From the NCBI GenBank assembly GCA_903881085.1, contig CAIRSA010000506.1, positions 1 to 64,000 of the forward strand: DNA of 64,000 nucleotides, read 5' to 3'. Positions 1 to 7,802 of this stretch are shown in pieces (positions within the stretch are counted from its first letter, which is position 1; the number at the start of each line of letters is the position of its first letter). The position numbers were made by a program, and so were the translations under genes. The notes under the pieces are model-generated. The model searched no databases, was not told the origin of the DNA, and was given only the letters and a program-made list of their open reading frames with translations. The stretch is from an uncultured Acidobacteriia bacterium (GTDB lineage Bacteria > Acidobacteriota > Terriglobia > Bryobacterales > Bryobacteraceae).

Positions 1-20
1 GCCGAATCCAGGGCCGCAGT

Positions 21-288
21 TCACTCACCTATCTCAAGAACGCGATTATTTGCCATCGCCGTGGCCAGACCGTGCCCTCGCTGCTGCCGCCACGATAGCA
101 CCCCACCTGAACTGTTACGAACCGCCATTGGCGAGCGATCCGTTGTGCGGTGCATGGCATGACTTGCAGCCGTTGCCGCCGATGTCATGCTTGGTTCCGG
201 CCAGACCCGTCTTTGGCAGTGATGCACCATGTGCGCTCAAAGCTAACCCGAACAGTGCAGCCGGCAAAACGTAATTTAGTTTTCTCAT
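21..288 (-). pseudogene. frameshifted small c-type cytochrome
   Basis: An ATG at 288, preceded by a good AGAGGAGA ribosome site, opens a 57-codon frame. It begins with a signal peptide (MRKLNYVLPAALFGLA) and carries one haem-binding CKSCH at residues 41-45, in the context CKSCHAPHNG typical of small secreted acidobacterial cytochromes. The frame stops at 115 directly after SLANGGS. In the neighbouring frame the sequence continues with SSGGVLSW and stays open to 21, which fits the usual continuation of such proteins. I infer a single frameshift. The rest of the gene, including a second haem motif if there was one, would lie past the window edge or is lost. A genuine 57-residue protein or a sequencing error are the alternatives. 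It lies downstream of the NHL protein and 5-haem cytochrome on the same strand and probably belonged to that unit. Confidence 0.5.
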
Positions 289-360
289 TTTGTTTTTATC
301 TCCTCTGTAACTATTTCCTCATGGCGCCGGCGATGATTCCGGCGATTTGTACTACCTGCT

Positions 361-1488
361 TCAACGACTGACTGGTGTCCGCACCTCCTTCCCGTTCGCC
401 GCCCCGCTATCCGCAGTGGCCGGCTGGGCAATATATTGAAATACTTGAATTCGTCCACGAAACATCTCGGAAGTGTAGATCTGGTCTTTGGAATCGATAT
501 ATAAACCACCAATCAGTGCGAATTGACCAGGACCAATGCCCAGCGTCCCGATGGCCAGCAACGGCTGACCTTCTGGTGACAGAATCTGGAAGTTATTGAA
601 CTCGGCGTCGGCAACATATATGTGCCCGCCTGAATCAACCGCGATACCCTTCGGCCGGATGAACTCGCCTGGCCGGTCGCCCTGCGCCCCGAACGCCCGC
701 AGCACCTCGCCATTGGTGTTGAGTACCTGCACCCGGTTGTTCCAGGTGTCGGCCACATAGATGAGCCCGTTGCGATCGACGGCAACATTAGTCGGCGCAT
801 AGAACTTGCCCAGTTCGCGTTTGCCCGGTGTGCTTGGCGCGCCGATCATGCCTACGAATTCCAGAGACTTCGTGTCGAAGACGGCAATGCGGCTCTCCTT
901 GGCATCGGCAACATACAGGCGGTTGCGTGTTTTGTCGATGGCGATGCCGCCTGGCCGGCCCAATGTAGAGGTCCCGAAGTGGCCCACCGGTTGGCCGTCG
1001 GCATTGAAACACAGAATCGTATGCAGGGCCGCATCTGAAACAAACAACCGGTCCATCGAGTCAACTGCAACGCCGGCAGGCAGGGCCATCGGCGCACGGG
1101 TGCTGCCTTCGCGGCGCTCAACTACTTTATTGACCGGGTCGATCATGAAGACGACCTTGAGTTCGGTGTCGGCGGTATAGATGCGGCCGCGCGAATCGGT
1201 GGCGATGCCATATGGCTTGCGAAGTTCCAGTCGCTCTTCCATCGTCTTGGTGCCGGTAACCTTATCAAGCCATCCCGACTTCTTGACCGGCGCCTTGATC
1301 TTCGCCATATCGCGATACTCCGCCACCCAGCGCACCCGCGGCGGGTCAGGCGGTAACGGCCAGATCAAGGGCTCAGGCGGCGCGACCGGTGCAGCTTCTT
1401 TGGGAGCAGCGTTCTTCTTTTCGCCGGCAGTCGCCAATGCGGCAATCACCACGAGTCTGGCGATGGTTCTATACAGCGGGATTCTCAT
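361..1488 (-). CDS. NHL-repeat six-bladed beta-propeller protein
   Basis: 375 residues. After a hydrophobic N-terminus (about 1-22) and a Pro/Ala-rich linker come six repeats of the NHL type: a hydrophobic stretch ending GIAxD, a short turn (RGRIY, NGLIY, GGHIY) and VAD followed by xxNNRVQVL. These should close as a six-bladed propeller of the kind that binds proteins, peptides or glycans. No catalytic residues are recognisable. The start overlaps the stop of the upstream five-haem cytochrome gene (ATGA), so the two are translationally coupled. NHL proteins encoded beside multihaem cytochromes are common in bacteria with extracellular electron transfer. A role as an assembly or docking scaffold in the periplasm or at the surface is inference from context. 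Confidence 0.88.
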   Translation of the reverse strand: MRIPLYRTIARLVVIAALATAGEKKNAAPKEAAPVAPPEPLIWPLPPDPPRVRWVAEYRDMAKIKAPVKKSGWLDKVTGTKTMEERLELRKPYGIATDSRGRIYTADTELKVVFMIDPVNKVVERREGSTRAPMALPAGVAVDSMDRLFVSDAALHTILCFNADGQPVGHFGTSTLGRPGGIAIDKTRNRLYVADAKESRIAVFDTKSLEFVGMIGAPSTPGKRELGKFYAPTNVAVDRNGLIYVADTWNNRVQVLNTNGEVLRAFGAQGDRPGEFIRPKGIAVDSGGHIYVADAEFNNFQILSPEGQPLLAIGTLGIGPGQFALIGGLYIDSKDQIYTSEMFRGRIQVFQYIAQPATADSGAANGKEVRTPVSR

Positions 1489-2000
1489 TTATGACACCTT
1501 TGGCAGAGTGATACGGGACTGACTACGTCGGTCACCAACAGGTACGAATTGTGATTGGTGCCGTGGGGGTTGTGGCAAGTAAGGCATGCGATAGCCGGCG
1601 AGTCCTTATCCGCCTTCTTCAAAACAGGATGATTGGAGACGGGGTGGCCACGATCATTAGCCAGCGCCAATAAATGAAGTTCGCGGAACGGCTTCGGCGT
1701 CAACTTCACTTTGCCCCCGAACAACACTACTGCTTGATCGGATTCAAATTTCTTTTGCGCGTCTGTGGAATGGCATTCCAGGCAGAGGGCATTGCCTTCG
1801 GCATGCAGCCGCGATGGCTGTTGCTCATCGTGGCACAAGGTACAGGCCATCCTGGCTGGCTCATGGACAAACTCTTTGGCAGTCACATTGGCATGACAAC
1901 TTCCACACGCGCTGCCGGCGGGCATTGCCGGGTGTGGTTGCGTGCCGGCATGGACCGCTCCCAGCGCTACTACTGTAAGAACGACGTTGACAAGTCGCAT
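1485..2000 (-). CDS. five-haem cytochrome c (doubled CxxCH type)
   Basis: 171 residues with an N-terminal signal peptide (MRLVNVVLTVVALGAVHA). Five CxxCH haem motifs lie at residues 32-36, 53-57, 73-77, 139-143 and 166-170; the fourth has the NPHG extension (CHNPHG) of the paired CxxCH family. A long haem-free stretch (about 80-135) separates a three-motif cluster from a two-motif cluster. The protein should be exported and matured in the periplasm by the cytochrome c assembly system. It is the first gene of the leftward unit (then the NHL protein, then the broken cytochrome) and is divergent from the 23-motif cytochrome, so both arms may share control from the 2001-2277 gap. The role as a small periplasmic electron shuttle is inferred. 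Confidence 0.87.
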   Translation of the reverse strand: MRLVNVVLTVVALGAVHAGTQPHPAMPAGSACGSCHANVTAKEFVHEPARMACTLCHDEQQPSRLHAEGNALCLECHSTDAQKKFESDQAVVLFGGKVKLTPKPFRELHLLALANDRGHPVSNHPVLKKADKDSPAIACLTCHNPHGTNHNSYLLVTDVVSPVSLCQRCHK

Positions 2001-2158
2001 TTCACCGATTCCGATCTGAAAACCTGATTTGAGAGAAGAGCGATCATTACATGCAAACCTCGCGGATTCCTCTTGCTTGTAAACGTAAGGGGATTGATGT
2101 TGTCCAAAAATATAGTGGAGGTAAGTAAAAATCGTCAGAAAAGTTTTGAAGTGCGTAG

Positions 2159-2173
2159 CGCTAAACGTTTGCG
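2159..2173. promoter_or_regulatory. palindrome with AAACGTTT core in divergent cytochrome gap
   Basis: CGCTAAACGTTTGCG is an almost perfect inverted repeat around AAACGTTT, of the form bound by LacI/PurR-family repressors. It lies in the 277-base gap between the divergent cytochrome genes, about 105 bases before the preferred start of the 23-haem gene. A TATAGT hexamer at 2111-2116 is a possible -10 for the rightward genes. No regulator is encoded nearby and the motif is short, so this is a weak call. Confidence 0.2.
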
Positions 2174-2277
2174 TGGTCCCGGGGTAGGTGATTGCTCTTA
2201 GTTCGGGGCACAGTAAAAAGATTTTCGGAGCTTTCTATATTTCCGCCAATGGAACTCGCCCTTTCCCATATAAGGGT

Positions 2278-4104
2278 ATGAGGCTGACGCAGCAGAGCGT
2301 GTTAACGATGCTCGAGATCTATCTCTGCTTGGCAATGTTTAGCCGGCCAGTGTGGGGACAATTATCGCCCGGTCCGCTGTCGGCTGCCCACCGAGAATTA
2401 GAAGGGGTGACGAAATGCGCCGCCTGTCATGATTTTGGCCAAGGTGCGCGCGGGTTCAAATGTCTGGATTGTCATGGTGAGATCAAACGGGAATTGGACG
2501 CACACTCCGGGTATCACACGCGGCTGTACAAGACGACATCGCGTCAGACCGATTGCGCGCGCTGTCACATGGAGCACAACGGGCAGAAGTTTTCGCTGGT
2601 GCGATTTGACCGCAAAGCGTTTGATCACCGCGCAGAGACGGGTTATCTGTTGGAGGGCAAGCATCGCACCGAGGAGTGTTCGAATTGCCACAATGCGAAG
2701 CACATCGCCGCAAACGCGCGCAGTGGCATTCAAGTGAAGGATCTGAATCGCACGTTTCTTGGCCTGCGCCGCGAATGCCTAACTTGCCATGTGGAGCCGC
2801 ACGGCGGCCGTCTGGGTGCCGACTGCCTGCGTTGCCACAATCAGGACGCATGGAAACCGGCCGCTGGATTCAATCATGCTAAAACCAGATTTGCCTTGAC
2901 CGGTTTGCACCAGGCCGTACAATGCTTCAAATGCCATGTGCCGAAAGCTGGTGAGAAGACTCCGGCCTATTCGGGAGTCGTATTTGCCGGTTGCCAGAAC
3001 TGCCACACCGATCCACATCGCGGTGCGTTTCAGGCGGCCAAGTTCCGCGGCACTTGCGCTACGTGCCACAACACGGGCGGTTGGAAGAAGAACCGTCCAA
3101 GCGGGAACTTCGAACACGGCTTGACGAAGTTTCCCCTGGTGCAGGCGCACGAGCAACTTGCCTGCGCCAAGTGTCATCGCGACAGCGACTTTCATCGTGC
3201 AGTCAACCACCAACGCTGCCAGGATTGCCACACGGATCCACACTCCGGTCAGTTTGAAGCGCGCACGGCGGGCTCCGATTGCGCGTCTTGCCATACTCAA
3301 ACCAAATTCAAGCCCGCGCTGTTCAGTCGGGAGTTACATCAGCAGAGTAAGTTCCGCCTGGAAGGGAAACATATCGCCGTCGAGTGCAGCAAGTGCCACA
3401 AGCCCGAGGGCAAAGCCACCGTGTATCTCACCGGTAAGTTGCAATGCGCCGAATGCCACGAAGACCGCCATAAAGCCGCATTCGTGGCCGCTCCTTATAA
3501 TGGCCGCTGCGATAGCTGTCATACTGTCGATGACTTCAAGCAGGTAAAGTTCGACCGGCCACGGCACGTTCAAACGCGCTTCCCCCTGACCGGTAAGCAT
3601 ATTACAGTGGAGTGTTCCGCATGCCACAAACCTACCGCTACGCCCACCGCTATGCAGTATCGTTTCGCTTCGCAAAGCTGCCAGAGTTGCCATAAAGACC
3701 CTCACGAAACAAAGCTTTCATGCGAAACATGCCACACCAACGAGGGGTGGAAGCCGGCGGGCGCCTTCGATCATTCCGCGACAAAGTTCCCACTGGATGC
3801 CTCGCACCAAAAGGCCACCTGTGGGCAGTGTCATCGCGCGCCGAAAGCCCCGCTGTTTGCCAGGACGCCAAACCAGTGCGCGGCGTGCCACGAGGACAAA
3901 CAGCACGGTGGACAGTTCACTGCCGATTGCGCGACCTGCCACGTCACAGTGGCGTGGAAAGAAGTTACGTTCGACCACGACAACGCCCGCTTCCCGCTCG
4001 ATCGCGCTCATCGCAACGTTGCCTGTGCAAAGTGCCACAAGTTGCAGCCGGGGCTAGTTACAAAGTACCGAGGAACGCCATTGGAGTGCACGAAATGCCA
4101 CTAA
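2278..4104 (+). CDS. 23-haem c-type cytochrome of tandem triheme repeats
   Basis: 608 residues from the ATG at 2278, chosen because a signal-like segment follows (LEIYLCLAMFSRPVWG); a GTG at 2188 in frame would add 30 residues. There are 23 CxxCH motifs. After three N-terminal motifs, a unit of about 75-85 residues recurs six times and a seventh time in part. Each unit has a lead FxHxxTxFPLxxxH segment ending in CxxCH, a second CxxCHxDPHxG site and a third CxxCH followed by a W/F-K pair. The last residue is the His of the final CxxCH. The protein is exported and should form a long haem wire. It is followed after 19 bases by a b-type cytochrome and then a flavoprotein, suggesting it accepts electrons crossing the inner membrane. 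Its terminal acceptor is unknown. Confidence 0.9.
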   Translation: MRLTQQSVLTMLEIYLCLAMFSRPVWGQLSPGPLSAAHRELEGVTKCAACHDFGQGARGFKCLDCHGEIKRELDAHSGYHTRLYKTTSRQTDCARCHMEHNGQKFSLVRFDRKAFDHRAETGYLLEGKHRTEECSNCHNAKHIAANARSGIQVKDLNRTFLGLRRECLTCHVEPHGGRLGADCLRCHNQDAWKPAAGFNHAKTRFALTGLHQAVQCFKCHVPKAGEKTPAYSGVVFAGCQNCHTDPHRGAFQAAKFRGTCATCHNTGGWKKNRPSGNFEHGLTKFPLVQAHEQLACAKCHRDSDFHRAVNHQRCQDCHTDPHSGQFEARTAGSDCASCHTQTKFKPALFSRELHQQSKFRLEGKHIAVECSKCHKPEGKATVYLTGKLQCAECHEDRHKAAFVAAPYNGRCDSCHTVDDFKQVKFDRPRHVQTRFPLTGKHITVECSACHKPTATPTAMQYRFASQSCQSCHKDPHETKLSCETCHTNEGWKPAGAFDHSATKFPLDASHQKATCGQCHRAPKAPLFARTPNQCAACHEDKQHGGQFTADCATCHVTVAWKEVTFDHDNARFPLDRAHRNVACAKCHKLQPGLVTKYRGTPLECTKCH

Positions 4105-4123
4105 CAAGGAGGCCAGAAAACCG

Positions 4124-5062
4124 ATGGCGACAATGACCGTGAACGCCGCTGCCGCCACTTCCAGACGTTCCAATGCGCCGCACCGCATTCGGGTGGCGAT
4201 TGTGGCAAGCATGGCTGCCGGGATGATCGTGTACCTGGCACTGCACGGCTTCGCTTATTACCAGCTGAGTATCGAAGAACGGCCCCTCTCGGCACTGCAC
4301 ACGGAACTCCGCTCCGGTGGTGCAACTGGAATCAAACTAGGGATGCTGGGGGTTGGCATCTTTGCCTTCCTTTTTCTTTATCCGCTGCGCAAGCGCTGGA
4401 AGTGGCTGATGCAGTTTGGCACCACGCGCCGCTGGCTGGACTTTCACGTGATCGCCGGAATCACGGCTCCGCTGGTGATCACGTTTCATTCGGCGTTCAA
4501 GTTTCAAGGTCTGGCCGGTGTCGCTTATTGGATCATGATTGCGGTTGCGCTGAGCGGATTCATTGGCCGCTTTGTCTACGCACAGATCCCGCGCAGCTTC
4601 AGCCACGCGAGGCTTTCGATGGAAGACATTCAGGCCCAGACCGCGGAGTGTGCACAGCGTCTGGCCGGTCAGATGGTGTTTTCCGAAGTCGATCTTGCGC
4701 CATTGTTGCGTGTGCCGCCCATGGAGCAGGTTCGTTCAATGAATCTTCTTTTCCTGCTGTGGACGATGCTGCTGATGGACCTCAGCCGGCCATTCCTCGT
4801 AAGCAGTCTGCGCCGCCGCGCGGTATCGGGTGGCCAACTGATCGCAACGTTGGGCGGCTTACTGCCTTCGCGCAATCGCGATTTGGAATCGATCGTGGAA
4901 GCGGTGCGGCGTCAATCGCTGTTACTAACCAGGATGGCCTTTCTTGACCGCTCAGAGCGCATCTTTCACTTATGGCACGTGGTGCACCGCCCGTTCAGTT
5001 TGTCATTCGTGGCGCTGATTATTGTGCACATCTCGCTGGCATTATTACTGGGGTACTTCTAA
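4124..5062 (+). CDS. b-type membrane cytochrome
   Basis: 312 residues with an AAGGAGG ribosome site 14 bases before the ATG. About five membrane segments are visible (near 24-46, 72-88, 108-124, 134-150 and 290-311). Two histidine pairs have the 14-residue spacing of haem b ligands: H108/H122 in the third segment and H288/H302 in the last, with a further histidine at H285. This pattern fits a di-haem b quinol- or ferric-reductase-like subunit. A soluble stretch (about 155-270) contains a DLAPLL segment and a weak amphipathic run. The next gene starts two bases after its stop. I infer that it carries electrons between the cytoplasmic flavoprotein (or quinones) and the periplasmic 23-haem cytochrome. 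Family assignment is by ligand pattern only. Confidence 0.75.
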   Translation: MATMTVNAAAATSRRSNAPHRIRVAIVASMAAGMIVYLALHGFAYYQLSIEERPLSALHTELRSGGATGIKLGMLGVGIFAFLFLYPLRKRWKWLMQFGTTRRWLDFHVIAGITAPLVITFHSAFKFQGLAGVAYWIMIAVALSGFIGRFVYAQIPRSFSHARLSMEDIQAQTAECAQRLAGQMVFSEVDLAPLLRVPPMEQVRSMNLLFLLWTMLLMDLSRPFLVSSLRRRAVSGGQLIATLGGLLPSRNRDLESIVEAVRRQSLLLTRMAFLDRSERIFHLWHVVHRPFSLSFVALIIVHISLALLLGYF

Positions 5063-5064
5063 CT

Positions 5065-6396
5065 ATGACTGAAGGGTTCTACTTCTACGGCTTCTACATG
5101 ACGATTCTCGCCGTGCCTGTGCTGCTCTATCTGAAAGTGCAGGGCATGAAAGAGGGGCGCGCTCGCGAGGCCTCGGATAAGTCCTCTTTGTTTGGCGACA
5201 CTCCGCGCGCGCAGCATCCGCACATCGATGTGTCGAACTGCATCGGATGCCAGGGTTGCACCTCCGTCTGCCCTGAGGGCGATGTGTTGGGAATGGTCGG
5301 CGGCAAAGCGGCAGTAGTGCGGCCGCATCGTTGCATCGGTCATGGCATGTGCGCCGAAGCCTGCCCTGTCGGCGCCATTACCATGCGCAAGGCTGCTGCG
5401 GGCTTCTCGGCGGAACTGCCATACCTGACGGACCAGTACGAAACCAACGTCAGCAATCTATTCATTGCAGGCGAACTCGGAGGCCTGGCACTGATCCGCA
5501 ACGCAGTGAATCAGGGCCGCGATTGTATCGACATTATTTCCGAGCGGCACGCCCGGATTCCGCGCACAGGCAGCGCATACGACGTTCTGATTATCGGCGC
5601 GGGGCCCGCCGGCATCAGTGCCTCGCTGCGTGCGATCGAGCGAGGTCTGCGCTTTCTGACGCTGGAGCGTGAAACCGTTGGCGGGACCGTTGGCAAGTAT
5701 CCGCGTCAGAAATTAGTCATGACCGGCAAGGTTGAATTCCCCATCTATGGAGCATTCAAGAAGATGGAGCTTTCCAAAGAGAACCTGCTGGAGTTCTGGA
5801 AAAAGGTCAGCGATCGCGAAGACTTTCATGTCCGCTCGAACGAAGCGGTGGAATCGATTCGCAGGGAAGGTGAAGAGTTTGTCGTAAAGTCTTCCCATGA
5901 CGTCTATCGCGCCCGCGCAGTCGTGCTTGCTATCGGTCGTAGTGGCACGCCGCGAAAGCTGGGGGTGCCGGGCGAAGACCTTCCCAACGTGATGTATCGT
6001 CTGATCGACGCCGAACAATACACGCACCGCCGGATTCTTGTCGTCGGTGGCGGCGATAGCGCCGTGGAAGCGGCGCTTGGTCTGGCCCTGCAGAAGGGGA
6101 ATAAGGTTACGGTCTCGTATCGAAAAGAGGAGTTCGCCCGCATCAAGGAACGCAACGCGCAACGCGTGGCGGAGGCCATCGCATCGCGTAAGCTGCGTGT
6201 GATTTTCAATTCGACCCCGGTCGAGTTCCGCGACGACAGCGTGGTGCTGGATGTTGCGGGTGTGACAGAGATATTGGAAAACGACTTCGTCTGGATCTTC
6301 GCCGGTGGCGTTGCTCCGAACGATTTTCTAAAAAAGATCGGCATCGCGTTCGGCAAATGCGATTTGGCAGTGGAGCAGGAAGCGCATAAGGTTTAG
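5065..6396 (+). CDS. membrane-anchored ferredoxin-flavoprotein oxidoreductase
   Basis: 443 residues from the ATG at 5065; earlier in-frame starts would overlap the previous gene. One N-terminal membrane segment (about 5-24) is followed by a bacterial ferredoxin domain. The first cluster is complete (C59, C62, C65, C69-P). The second reads CIGHGMCAEACP, with His93 where the second cysteine should be (C90, H93, C96, C100). From about residue 170 there is a thioredoxin-reductase-like two-dinucleotide fold, with GAGPAG for FAD and GGGDSA for NAD(P)H, but no CxxC redox disulfide. It probably oxidises NAD(P)H or ferredoxin and passes electrons to the adjoining b-type cytochrome. Similar proteins are annotated only as NAD(P)-binding 4Fe-4S proteins. 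Direction of electron flow is inferred. Confidence 0.85.
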   Translation: MTEGFYFYGFYMTILAVPVLLYLKVQGMKEGRAREASDKSSLFGDTPRAQHPHIDVSNCIGCQGCTSVCPEGDVLGMVGGKAAVVRPHRCIGHGMCAEACPVGAITMRKAAAGFSAELPYLTDQYETNVSNLFIAGELGGLALIRNAVNQGRDCIDIISERHARIPRTGSAYDVLIIGAGPAGISASLRAIERGLRFLTLERETVGGTVGKYPRQKLVMTGKVEFPIYGAFKKMELSKENLLEFWKKVSDREDFHVRSNEAVESIRREGEEFVVKSSHDVYRARAVVLAIGRSGTPRKLGVPGEDLPNVMYRLIDAEQYTHRRILVVGGGDSAVEAALGLALQKGNKVTVSYRKEEFARIKERNAQRVAEAIASRKLRVIFNSTPVEFRDDSVVLDVAGVTEILENDFVWIFAGGVAPNDFLKKIGIAFGKCDLAVEQEAHKV

Positions 6397-6661
6397 GCCG
6401 GGTGCTACTTGTTCCCCCAACGGCCTCCTTGAAGCGTTGGCATGGGGCACATGTAGGCTGGGTAGCCGGCATCCCTACCGCGACCGCCACCCTTCTACAC
6501 GTCCGATGTCCATTGGTGGCGCAAGCGATTCGCCTGTGCGAATATTAACTCAAGAAAACGTCATGTCGAAAAACGAGTGGCATTGGATTACGATTCTGCC
6601 CCACATCCTGCCAGAAATCCATTGGAAAATGGGTTGAATCCAACAACAGGCGATTGCCTTC

Positions 6662-7801
6662 TTAAGCGTAAACTCGCAGCTGCTGCACATCCCAATCGGG
6701 AAAAATCTGCCCCAACTGCCCGCCAGCACCCATCCGCGACAAAACAGGCGCGATCAGGTTGCGATAGTTATAAGCCACCGCAAGATCTCCCGGCCCAGTC
6801 AACGAATCGGCTTCAATCCCTGGCCACTTGCCCAACATTCGCCCGCCGCGTATCCCGCCTCCCATGGCGAACATCACTCCGCCGCTGCCATGGTCCGTGC
6901 CAAAGGAAGAGTTCTCCTGTACGCGCCTGCCGAACTCAGTCATCACGATGGTGGTCGTTGAGTCGATCGACTTGCCCAGATCCAGGCGGAAAGCGGCCAG
7001 ACCTTGGGCCAACTGCCGCATCAATGGCTCAACTAACGTGCTCTGCGCGAAGTGCGAGTCCCAGCCTTCCAGATCAACGGAGACAGCCTCAACTCCGACT
7101 TTCGCTTTGATCAGTTGCGCCGCCTGCTTCAATCCTTGCGAGAAACTGTCGGTTCCATACTGCGCACCGTTTTGCGGAGCGTACACAGCGTTGCGCATCG
7201 ACTCAATCCGCGACAAAGCCTGCAATGTATCGCGTCCTGCTGAAGCCAGTGCGTCGGGCTGCGCACCGTACAAGCGCGCCAACTCGGCCGTCATAGGGCC
7301 GCTGCCATTGCCCAAAGAAAAATCATCCAATGACTGCATCACCGTCACCGAAGGTGCGCCCCGAAGGCACTCTGGAAACTTGCGGCCCAACGCAATCGCC
7401 GCCAGTGGACCTCCGCCCTCCGCTTCGCCTTCACGTTGGCGATAGCGCAGGAAACGGCCCAACCAGCCGCCTGCCGCTAAGCTACCGCCGTGTTCCATAA
7501 AATCCTGCGCATCGAAATGGGAATGCGTATCATCCTCCGACCCTGCCGCATGCAAAATCGCCAAATGTCCTTCGGTATATGCAGGCTTCAGGGGCGCCAG
7601 CAATGGATGTAGCCCGAACATGTCATCGAGCGGAACGGCGTCCGACTTAGCGACGGCGATCCGCGGACGCGCGTGATAGTAGCGGTCGTCTTCCACCGGC
7701 GCCACCAGCGTTAGCCCATCTGCACCACCGCGCAGGAATACAACCACGAGCGTTTGCTGCGCATCCCCATTGCCATTGATTGCCGCAAGTGCCCGGTTCA
7801 T
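6662..7801 (-). CDS. DUF1501 domain protein
   Basis: 379 residues. The segment QTLVVVFLRGGADGLTLVAP followed by DDRYYHARPRIAV is typical of DUF1501, a family related to the alkaline phosphatase/sulfatase fold; FDAQDFMEHG, LLAPLKPAYTEGHLAILHA, VDLEGWDSHF and MTEFGRR (about residues 100-300) are also family landmarks. There is no obvious signal peptide in this copy. It starts one base after the stop of the DUF1800 gene, and DUF1800-DUF1501 pairs are a standard two-gene unit in Acidobacteria, Planctomycetes and Proteobacteria. Their substrate is not known. Last gene of a three-gene leftward unit. Confidence 0.9.
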   Translation of the reverse strand: MNRALAAINGNGDAQQTLVVVFLRGGADGLTLVAPVEDDRYYHARPRIAVAKSDAVPLDDMFGLHPLLAPLKPAYTEGHLAILHAAGSEDDTHSHFDAQDFMEHGGSLAAGGWLGRFLRYRQREGEAEGGGPLAAIALGRKFPECLRGAPSVTVMQSLDDFSLGNGSGPMTAELARLYGAQPDALASAGRDTLQALSRIESMRNAVYAPQNGAQYGTDSFSQGLKQAAQLIKAKVGVEAVSVDLEGWDSHFAQSTLVEPLMRQLAQGLAAFRLDLGKSIDSTTTIVMTEFGRRVQENSSFGTDHGSGGVMFAMGGGIRGGRMLGKWPGIEADSLTGPGDLAVAYNYRNLIAPVLSRMGAGGQLGQIFPDWDVQQLRVYA

Positions 7802-7802
7802 T

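Noticed and set aside
6397-6661. Short plus-strand frame including MSKNEWHW
   Set aside because: About 24 codons, no ribosome site and no resemblance to a known peptide; the 265-base gap shows no clear gene or terminator.
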